A stretch of DNA of 7,347 nt from NCBI GenBank assembly GCA_023140905.1, contig JAGLKS010000301.1, positions 1-7,347 of the forward strand, written 5' to 3'. Numbering within the stretch: the first letter of the stretch is position 1; every line of letters begins with the position of its first letter. A program made the position numbers and the translations under genes. The notes beneath the pieces are model-generated. The model was not told the origin of the DNA, did no database searches, and saw only the letters and a list, made by a program, of their open reading frames with translations. This document shows positions 1 to 4,681 of this stretch, piece after piece. The stretch is from Alphaproteobacteria bacterium (lineage in GTDB: Bacteria; Pseudomonadota; Alphaproteobacteria; Micavibrionales; Micavibrionaceae).

Positions 1-1
1 G

Positions 2-553
2 CGCGAAAATAATGATGCTCTGGTTAAAGCGCTAGATAAGGAAAAAGAAAACAACATCGCTTATCGTAGAAAAATTGTTGAATATCAAGCTGAGCTAGCG
101 CAAAGGAAAGAAGTAGAGCAAGCATCTTCTAGTGGTGTGCATAGAGCAAGTATTTTTGAGCGTCATATAAAGGCGCTTGAGCAAAAACAGCAACAAGCAG
201 AAAATAGATCGTCAGAATTAAAGCTTGAGAATCAGGAACTAAAAGCACGCATGGAGCTTTTATCTGCGTCAATAAAGGATAATTTATTCGATGACATTCA
301 ACCTGCATCAGGGCATAGTTTTATCAAAGATAATAATAAGGGGTATTCATCTATAAAAGAGGCCCCTCCTGTTCTTGATAGCAAAGATACTCAGGATTTA
401 TCTAAGGATGAAGAAGAAAGCAGTATAAAAGGGGTGCTAAAAGAACATTCTGCTGCAAACGAAGTGTCTGCAGATAATGGGCGTTTAGCTGTTAATGATA
501 ATTTTCTGGATGCTGAGGTACTATTGGCGACAGGTTTGTTACCACTTCAATAG
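2..553 (+). CDS. C-terminal part of an unrecognised coiled-coil protein (5' end outside window)
   Basis: The frame is open from the first bases of the window to a TAG at 551-553, giving at least 183 residues. A GTG at 137 could be read as a start, but the 45 codons upstream are open and continue the same charged helical composition, so I treat the gene as truncated by the window edge. Roughly the first 95 residues are rich in Glu, Lys, Gln and Leu with heptad-like spacing (for example KALEQKQQQAENRSSELKLE), which predicts a coiled coil. The remainder is an acidic, Ser/Asp-rich, probably disordered segment with four short S/F-I-K motifs, ending in a hydrophobic tail (AEVLLATGLLPLQ). No signal peptide or enzyme motif is visible in this part. 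The gene converges on phaR. Function is unknown; a structural or scaffolding role would only be a guess from the coiled coil. Confidence 0.75.
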   Translation, partial: RENNDALVKALDKEKENNIAYRRKIVEYQAELAQRKEVEQASSSGVHRASIFERHIKALEQKQQQAENRSSELKLENQELKARMELLSASIKDNLFDDIQPASGHSFIKDNNKGYSSIKEAPPVLDSKDTQDLSKDEEESSIKGVLKEHSAANEVSADNGRLAVNDNFLDAEVLLATGLLPLQ

Positions 554-587
554 AATAAATCAAATATTGAGAATAAATCAAATATTG
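552..587. repeat. Perfect 18-bp tandem duplication at the stop codon
   Basis: AGAATAAATCAAATATTG occurs twice head to tail (552-569 and 570-587) with no mismatch. The first copy begins with the last two bases of the TAG stop of the upstream gene. A looser third copy may start after 588. It is noncoding in the frame of the upstream gene and looks like a slippage duplication in AT-rich sequence. Confidence 0.8.
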
Positions 588-609
588 CAAATAAAAATTC
601 AGACACATA

Positions 610-641
610 AAAAGGGCGCGACTCACATGTTACGCCCTTTT
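610..641. terminator. Bidirectional hairpin terminator between convergent genes
   Basis: AAAAGGGCG (610-618) pairs perfectly with CGCCCTTTT (633-641), a 9-bp stem with a 14-nt loop. The A-run on one side and T-run on the other let it work in both directions, which suits its position between the end of the coiled-coil gene (553) and the end of phaR (668). The T tracts beyond the stem are short, so efficiency may be moderate. Confidence 0.7.
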
Positions 642-667
642 CCAATTATTTATAAACATAGACTCGC

Positions 668-1201
668 TTAATCTTTATCCGAGTTTATGTAATTAGCCAT
701 ATTGAACGGAGGTATCGGCATCATTTTCATAGCACGTTCAAACATTTCCATGTTTTTGCGGGCAATTTCTTCGAAGTTAGCAGTTTGCGGGAACATGTTT
801 TCCATACCGGACATGCCCATTCCTTCGAAAGATTTTGTAAATTGCTCTTGCATTTTTTCCTGGTTTTGCTTGAATACATTCATTGTTTGTTCAAGGTAAC
901 TAGGGACCATAGATTGCATATTGTCACCATAAAAACTAATTAGATTACGCATAAAGTTTGTCGGCAGCAATGTTCCTTCGCCCTCGCTAGCTTCTTGATC
1001 TGCTATGATTTGCGTTAGCACGCTACGAGTGATATCTTTGCCTGTTTTTGCTTCAAGAACAACAAAGTTGCGTCCTTCTTGAACCATCTCACAAAGGTCT
1101 TCCAGCGTAACATAGCTGCTCCGACCTGTGTCATATAAACGGCGATTCGCATATTTCTTTATGACTGTCGCCTCGTCTTTGCTATTCTTAGCTTTGACCA
1201 T
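668..1201 (-). CDS. phaR: PhaR, polyhydroxyalkanoate synthesis regulator
   Basis: This 177-residue protein matches the PhaR family of DNA-binding repressors, which also bind PHA polymer and release their operators when granules form. The N-terminal PHB/PHA accumulation regulator DNA-binding domain spans about residues 12-73, with the hallmark IKKYANRRLYDT (14-25), followed by SSYVTLEDLCEMV and DITRSVLTQIIADQE. The PHB_acc region follows at about 78-122 (LLPTNFMRNLISFYGDNMQ). The C-terminal third is unusually Met-rich (14 Met between about residues 95 and 168) and amphipathic, reasonable for contact with hydrophobic polymer. The start is ATG at 1201-1199, preceded on the minus strand by AGGTG with a 4-nt gap to the ATG. 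The gene is divergent from the phaC-like gene, so the 1202-1354 gap probably holds both promoters and may permit autoregulation. Length is typical for alphaproteobacterial PhaR. Family identity is secure; the regulated targets are inferred from context. Confidence 0.95.
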   Translation of the reverse strand: MVKAKNSKDEATVIKKYANRRLYDTGRSSYVTLEDLCEMVQEGRNFVVLEAKTGKDITRSVLTQIIADQEASEGEGTLLPTNFMRNLISFYGDNMQSMVPSYLEQTMNVFKQNQEKMQEQFTKSFEGMGMSGMENMFPQTANFEEIARKNMEMFERAMKMMPIPPFNMANYINSDKD

Positions 1202-1248
1202 GTTGCACCTATTTTCTTGTTAAATGTATAAACGGAGTAATTGCTATT

Positions 1249-1350
1249 ATGCACAAAAAATATAAAAAGAAAAGTATTGTATGGAAAAAGTGCAATATTT
1301 TTTATATGCTGCATATTATGAAAATATTGTTTTTATGTTCAAAGGAATAA
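1249..1350 (+). CDS. Possible 33-codon upstream ORF (leader peptide?) before phaC
   Basis: An ATG at 1249 opens 33 codons ending in TAA at 1348-1350, four bases before the phaC ATG. GGAG (1234-1237) lies 11 nt upstream, within ATAAACGGAGT, the same 11-mer that carries the Shine-Dalgarno of the AsmA gene (4665-4675). The peptide would start with a basic stretch (MHKKYKKKSIVWKK) and continue hydrophobic (NIFYMLHIMKILFLC). Against it: the region is very AT-rich and Lys codons dominate as expected by chance, the Shine-Dalgarno gap is long, and the candidate phaC promoter and palindrome lie inside it. It could only be translated from an RNA that starts upstream of 1234. Confidence 0.15.
   Translation: MHKKYKKKSIVWKKCNIFYMLHIMKILFLCSKE
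1277..1306 (+). promoter_or_regulatory. Candidate sigma70-type promoter for phaC
   Basis: TTGTAT (1277-1282) and TTTATA (1301-1306) are 18 bp apart and would start transcription at about 1313, some 40 nt before the phaC ATG. Both hexamers are only partial matches and the region is so AT-rich that alternatives exist, for example a -10 at TATTAT (1314-1319). The nested palindrome overlaps this element. Confidence 0.3.
1293..1329. promoter_or_regulatory. Nested palindrome, candidate PhaR operator
   Basis: An inner perfect dyad ATATGC-T-GCATAT (1304-1316) sits inside an outer perfect 9-bp inverted repeat, CAATATTTT (1293-1301) and AAAATATTG (1321-1329). Their centres differ by only 1 bp (1310 and 1311). 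The element overlaps the candidate phaC promoter and ends 11 bp before the phaC Shine-Dalgarno. PhaR proteins are known to bind TGC-containing sites near PHA genes; the core TGCTGCA here is compatible with that, but the assignment to PhaR is inference. Confidence 0.5.
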
Positions 1351-1354
1351 AATT

Positions 1355-2536
1355 ATGCGCGATGGACCTCATCCGTTACTAGTGTATTTAGGTTTGGCTG
1401 CTGCAAATTCTGAGGGGATACAAGGTTTTATGCCGCAGCGCATGTCAGTATATTCGCAAAAACAATTAACAGAGATGATTCGCGGTATACAGATGTACCA
1501 GAAACATACTCACTACCAAGAGCGTCTTAAAACGCAACAAGTATGGCAAAGCGGGACTGTTAAAATTCTAAAACCTTCAGGGATTAGTGCCTGCGTTAAT
1601 GAATCTAAGGCGGTGCCATTGCTGCTTATTCCTTCATTGATTAACAAATCGTATATTATGGATCTGGCAGAAGAATATTCATTGCTAAGATGGCTCAATA
1701 AAAAGGGAATACCGACGTATCTTCTTGATTGGGGGAATATTGCCAGTGAAGAAGAAAATACAACATTATCAATAGCACAGCTTTTGCGAAATAAATTGAG
1801 TTGTGCAGTGGAGGCTCTATCTGAAATACATGCGTCTCCTATTGATGTTCTTGGTTATTGTATGGGGGGGACTTTACTGGCTGGAAGTTTACACATATTG
1901 AGCCAAAATGTACGTAAAGCAGTTTTCCTTGCAACTCCATGGGATTTCTATGTCACGTCATTAGACAATGAAGAAAAAATAAAAGGGGAACCGCTCCTTA
2001 ATGCGTCTCAAGATCTTGCGGAAATGGTGCGTAATTGGGCACCAATATCATTACCGGCTGTGAAGGAAAAAGGGCGCTTGCCGAAAGAATACACACAAAG
2101 CCTGTTTGCTGCTCTTGGTGCACGCGGTGCTGTGCATAAATTTATCAAATTTGTATCTATGTCTTCTGATGCTCCAGAAACAAAATTATTCGTGAGTGCA
2201 GAGGATTGGTTGAATGATGGTTTAGATCTACCCGGCAGAATTGCCCACGAATGTATTCAAGGCTGGTTTTTAGATAATGAGCCGGCAAAAGGCCTTTGGT
2301 ATATTGACGACCATTGTGTTAATCCAAATACATTTGATTTACCGTGTCTGATGATTGCAGCACGCAAAGATAGCCTTGTTCCTTTTCCAAATGCATATGC
2401 ATTATATGAACAAATCCCGCAGCGTTGGCGTTATTTGATATCTCCTGATACAGGTCATGTCGGCTTAATTATAGGCAAAAATGCGGTTAAAGATGTATGG
2501 CAACCATTACTGCATTGGTTGCGCAAAGATAGATAG
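1355..2536 (+). CDS. phaC: Short PhaC-like polyhydroxyalkanoate synthase (alpha/beta hydrolase fold)
   Basis: PhaC enzymes polymerise (R)-3-hydroxyacyl-CoA into PHA through an active-site cysteine. This 393-residue protein has the PhaC-type lipase box GYCMGG (167-172) with Cys169 as nucleophile. Asp339 in AARKDSLVPF and His368 in DTGHVGL complete the apparent triad. The spacings (170 and 29 residues) resemble those of characterised PhaC enzymes, and LLDWGN (123-128) matches the conserved DW region before the box. At 393 residues it lacks the long N-terminal domain of class I enzymes (about 590 residues) and is close to class III PhaC (about 355), which normally needs PhaE; no PhaE is visible here. 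The start at ATG 1355 is supported by AAAGGA (1341-1346), 8 nt upstream. It is divergent from phaR and co-oriented with phaA 196 bp further on. Intracellular PHA depolymerases and other PhaC-like hydrolases are alternatives, but the box favours a synthase. Family identity is strong; activity is inferred. Confidence 0.88.
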   Translation: MRDGPHPLLVYLGLAAANSEGIQGFMPQRMSVYSQKQLTEMIRGIQMYQKHTHYQERLKTQQVWQSGTVKILKPSGISACVNESKAVPLLLIPSLINKSYIMDLAEEYSLLRWLNKKGIPTYLLDWGNIASEEENTTLSIAQLLRNKLSCAVEALSEIHASPIDVLGYCMGGTLLAGSLHILSQNVRKAVFLATPWDFYVTSLDNEEKIKGEPLLNASQDLAEMVRNWAPISLPAVKEKGRLPKEYTQSLFAALGARGAVHKFIKFVSMSSDAPETKLFVSAEDWLNDGLDLPGRIAHECIQGWFLDNEPAKGLWYIDDHCVNPNTFDLPCLMIAARKDSLVPFPNAYALYEQIPQRWRYLISPDTGHVGLIIGKNAVKDVWQPLLHWLRKDR

Positions 2537-2554
2537 AATGCATAGCACTGAGAG

Positions 2555-2638
2555 ACAATATCTATATGAGCGTTATTTGGTATAACCATTTCCTGTAATT
2601 GTCTGTGGGGTTGATATATTTCCTCATATATATATTGT
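2555..2638. repeat. Long imperfect inverted repeat in the phaC-phaA gap
   Basis: ACAATATCTATATGAG (2555-2570) and CTCATATATATATTGT (2623-2638) are reverse complements at 15 of 16 positions (mismatch 2562/2631), separated by 52 bp. The loop holds a small hairpin, GTTAT/ATAAC (2572-2576/2582-2586). There is no T tract, so a terminator is unlikely. It could be a stem in a phaC-phaA transcript or a pair of protein-binding half-sites. The outer CAATAT...ATATTG ends resemble those of the palindrome upstream of phaC. The remainder of the gap (2639-2732) shows no confident promoter. Confidence 0.5.
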
Positions 2639-2732
2639 AAGTCGGGTATTTGGCAGAATCATGTATTTTGGTAAACGCTGGATTATTCACTTAATACTTT
2701 AATCATATAGATTTAGAATGGATGGTGTAATT

Positions 2733-3908
2733 ATGATGGATCCTGTAGTAATTGTTGCGGCGAAAAGGACTGCAATTGGAACATTAGGCGGAGGGCTTTC
2801 TTCTCTTCCTGCCCATGAGCTTGGAGCGTGCGTTATTGACGCAGTAATGAAAGATGCTGGACTGGAAGGCGCAGATGTAGATGAAGTTCTGATGGGGCAA
2901 GTCTTAACAGCTGGCTGCGGTCAGAATCCTGCAAGGCAGGCTGCGATCAAGGTTGGTATCCCTGTAGAAAAGACAGCAATGACAATCAATCAGGTTTGTG
3001 GATCTGGATTGCGTTCTGTTGCACTTGGAATGCAAGGCATACTTAGTGGAGATGTGGACATCGTTGTTGCAGGCGGTCAGGAAAATATGAGTGCTGCGCC
3101 ACATGTTATTCATTTACGCGAAGCTGTTAAGTTTGGTGATGCAAAAATGCGTGACTCTATGATCCTTGATGGTTTATGGGAGATCTTTAATGGCTATCAT
3201 ATGGGGGTTACTGCTGAGAATATTACAGAACAATTTAGTATTTCTCGTGAAGATCAAGACGCTTTGGCAGCAACTTCCCAAAATAGAGCTGAGAAAGCGA
3301 TGAATGATGGACGCTTTAAAGATGAGATTGTTCCTGTTGAAGTTCAAAAACGCAAAGAAACAGTCATTGTTGATACTGATGAATTTCCTCGTTCTGGCGT
3401 TACGAAAGAAGGGCTTGCAAAAATGCGTCCGGCATTCAAGAAAGATGGAACGGTTACAGCGGCAAACGCATCTGGAATTAATGATGGTGCAGCAGCCGTT
3501 GTTTTGATGCGTGAAAGCGAAGCAAAGTCCAGAGGACTGGAAGTGCTTGCAACGATCAAGTCTTGGGCAACACGTGGTGTTGATCCTTCGATCATGGGAA
3601 CCGGCCCGATACCTGCAACAAAAGCAGCGTTAGAAAAAGCTGGGTGGGGCATTGATGATCTGGATCTTATAGAAGCTAACGAAGCGTTTGCATCTCAAGC
3701 TCTTTCTGTTGTGAATGAGTTGGGATTTGATGTGGAGAAAGTTAACGTTAATGGTGGTGCAATTGCACTAGGCCATCCTATCGGAGCTTCTGGAGCACGT
3801 GTATTAGTGACGTTATTGTATGAAATGAAAAAGCGTGACGCAAAAAAAGGTCTGGCAACATTATGTATTGGTGGCGGTATGGGAATCGCTATGTGTGTTG
3901 AGCGCTAG
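2733..3908 (+). CDS. phaA: Acetyl-CoA acetyltransferase (biosynthetic beta-ketothiolase, PhaA type)
   Basis: This cytoplasmic enzyme condenses two acetyl-CoA to acetoacetyl-CoA, the first step of polyhydroxybutyrate synthesis. All thiolase signatures are present: INQVCGSG with the nucleophilic Cys89, [10 protein letters not shown] with His156, the NEAFA box with Asn316, [14 protein letters not shown] with His348, and LCIGGGMG with the acid/base Cys378. These numbers count from ATG 2733 and coincide with the classical numbering of Zoogloea ramigera thiolase (Cys89, His156, Asn316, His348, Cys378). That supports 2733 (391 residues) over the upstream in-frame ATG at 2718, which would add five residues and has no clear ribosome site; ATG 2736 is also possible. 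GGTG (2724-2727) is a weak Shine-Dalgarno for 2733/2736. Position after phaC suggests the PHA pathway rather than fatty-acid degradation. No gap, frameshift or missing catalytic residue is seen. No phaB reductase follows; a terminator closes the unit. Confidence 0.96.
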   Translation: MMDPVVIVAAKRTAIGTLGGGLSSLPAHELGACVIDAVMKDAGLEGADVDEVLMGQVLTAGCGQNPARQAAIKVGIPVEKTAMTINQVCGSGLRSVALGMQGILSGDVDIVVAGGQENMSAAPHVIHLREAVKFGDAKMRDSMILDGLWEIFNGYHMGVTAENITEQFSISREDQDALAATSQNRAEKAMNDGRFKDEIVPVEVQKRKETVIVDTDEFPRSGVTKEGLAKMRPAFKKDGTVTAANASGINDGAAAVVLMRESEAKSRGLEVLATIKSWATRGVDPSIMGTGPIPATKAALEKAGWGIDDLDLIEANEAFASQALSVVNELGFDVEKVNVNGGAIALGHPIGASGARVLVTLLYEMKKRDAKKGLATLCIGGGMGIAMCVER

Positions 3909-3940
3909 GTATCCTTACTCAAACAATTAATTGAAAATGT

Positions 3941-3983
3941 AAAACTGCGCCCGTAAGTAAATATCGGACGCAGTTTTGTTTAT
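3941..3983 (+). terminator. Intrinsic terminator after phaA
   Basis: AAAACTGCG (3941-3949) pairs with CGCAGTTTT (3969-3977). After one C/A mismatch, CCG (3951-3953) pairs with CGG (3965-3967), leaving an 11-nt loop. The stem's own TTTT is followed by GTTTATT. The hairpin begins 33 nt after the phaA stop and separates the PHA genes from the cyclic-nucleotide-binding gene. Confidence 0.88.
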
Positions 3984-4031
3984 TGTGATGATGCTAACTC
4001 TTAAACAAAATATCTAGGGGGCAATTTTTAT

Positions 4032-4073
4032 ATGGTGGTAGCAATAAACTATGTAATGCATATACTATTATAA
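4032..4073 (+). CDS. Possible 13-codon leader ORF coupled to the cyclic-nucleotide-binding gene
   Basis: ATG 4032 opens the peptide MVVAINYVMHILL and stops at TAA 4071-4073, two bases before the ATG of the next gene. It is preceded by the G-rich Shine-Dalgarno AGGGGG (4016-4021), 10 nt upstream, the strongest ribosome site between 3909 and 4076. The downstream gene has no such site. The arrangement fits termination-reinitiation coupling. The alternative is that AGGGGG is fortuitous and the main gene is leaderless, using TATACT (4061-4066) as its -10. Confidence 0.3.
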   Translation: MVVAINYVMHILL

Positions 4074-4075
4074 TT

Positions 4076-4537
4076 ATGGCTAGAGATAGAATTATATTAG
4101 AACGTCGGTTTGTCCCAGAGGGAAGCCTTATCATCAAAGAAGGAGATGAGGGGTATTCTGCTTATCTAATCCAATCTGGTGAAGTTGACGTATATTCTAA
4201 AAACGAAGAGGGCAATAAAATTGCTCTTGCTAAGTTGGGCGTGGGAGAGATATGCGGCGAGATGGCATTGCTAGGAGATGGCGTGCGTTCGGCGAGTGTT
4301 TGCGCGGTATCTGATTGTAATTTGGTTGTTATAACGCGTGCAGCTTTTGAAGAAAAGCTTAAACGTAGTGATACGACGGTTCGGGCTGTGATGAAAATGC
4401 TCATACAGCGAATTATTTCATCAAATGAAGAACGCAGAAGCCATATAGATCAAGAAAAAGAGGGCGATAGTGATAAAGACGTAGAAGAAAAAGGCTCTAC
4501 CAAAGGCAAGACATCTGATATTTTCTGGGATTTTTAG
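4076..4537 (+). CDS. Stand-alone cyclic-nucleotide-binding-domain protein
   Basis: The 153-residue protein is essentially one cNMP-binding domain of the CAP/PKA-regulatory type. Beta-roll features include PEGSLIIKEGDEGYSAYLIQ (14-33) and SGEVDVYS (34-41). The phosphate-binding cassette is GEMALLGDGVRSASV (61-75), with Glu62 for the ribose hydroxyl and Arg71 for the cyclic phosphate. The 9-residue Glu-to-Arg spacing equals that of PKA-type cassettes rather than the 10 of E. coli CRP. An alpha-helical region (about 86-125) follows, then a charged, low-complexity tail (126-153) ending DIFWDF. There is no helix-turn-helix, kinase, cyclase or membrane segment, so it is not a CRP/FNR transcription factor; it probably works through a partner. 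ATG 4076 is the only sensible start for an intact domain, yet no Shine-Dalgarno lies in front of it. It follows the phaA terminator. The ligand (cAMP, cGMP or none) cannot be told from sequence. Confidence 0.88.
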   Translation: MARDRIILERRFVPEGSLIIKEGDEGYSAYLIQSGEVDVYSKNEEGNKIALAKLGVGEICGEMALLGDGVRSASVCAVSDCNLVVITRAAFEEKLKRSDTTVRAVMKMLIQRIISSNEERRSHIDQEKEGDSDKDVEEKGSTKGKTSDIFWDF

Positions 4538-4593
4538 CAATCTCTCTTTATTTCCTATAGTTATTCTGATGCTATTCCAAAATAAAATACCGA

Positions 4594-4653
4594 TTTGTGA
4601 AGGCTATTGAGATTACTCTGCTGTAAGGGTATGATCTTCTTCTGTTTCACAAA
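4594..4653. repeat. Inverted 8-bp repeat bracketing the AsmA promoter
   Basis: TTTGTGAA (4594-4601) and TTCACAAA (4646-4653) are perfect reverse complements. They lie just upstream of the -35 and just downstream of the predicted transcription start. Each contains a TGTGA/TCACA half-site like that of CRP, but the 46-bp gap between the half-sites is far from the 6 bp of a single CRP dimer site. It may be two separate regulator sites or chance. Confidence 0.35.
4607..4635 (+). promoter_or_regulatory. Near-consensus sigma70-type promoter for the AsmA gene
   Basis: TTGAGA (4607-4612) and TATGAT (4630-4635) are separated by exactly 17 bp, each matching five of six consensus positions. Transcription would begin at about 4642, giving a leader of about 40 nt that includes the ribosome site CGGAG (4670-4674), 7 nt before the ATG. 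This is the best promoter in the window. Confidence 0.65.
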
Positions 4654-4681
4654 GTAATAAACTGATAAACGGAGTCGTTTT

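Noticed and set aside
702..899. 65-codon ORF on + inside phaR
   Set aside because: It is the complement of phaR coding sequence, with no recognisable product; PhaR on the other strand is a clear family match.
1513..1698. 61-codon ORF on - inside phaC
   Set aside because: Antisense shadow across the conserved PhaC core; no family features.
2539..2586. 15-codon ORF after the phaC stop
   Set aside because: No Shine-Dalgarno before ATG 2539, no link to the phaA start, and a length expected by chance.
2553..2604. AGACAAT/ATTGTCT 7-bp inverted repeat
   Set aside because: Competes with the longer and better 2555-2638 pairing and has no T tract, so I do not call it a separate element or a terminator.
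2611..2697. Possible phaA promoters (TTGATA 2611-2616, TTGGCA 2650-2655, TTGGTA 2668-2673)
   Set aside because: None has a good -10 hexamer at 16-18 bp; phaA may be read from the phaC promoter or from a promoter I cannot identify.
2904..3652. ORFs inside phaA (2904-3113 -, 3304-3507 +, 3344-3652 -)
   Set aside because: All overlap the intact thiolase frame with its full set of catalytic motifs; they are out-of-frame or antisense shadows.
4162..4404. 80-codon ORF on - inside the cyclic-nucleotide-binding gene
   Set aside because: Antisense to the conserved phosphate-binding cassette; no independent support.
4538..4600. Terminator after the cyclic-nucleotide-binding gene
   Set aside because: Only weak AT pairing (TTTATTT with AAATAAA) and no G+C stem followed by T; not supportable.
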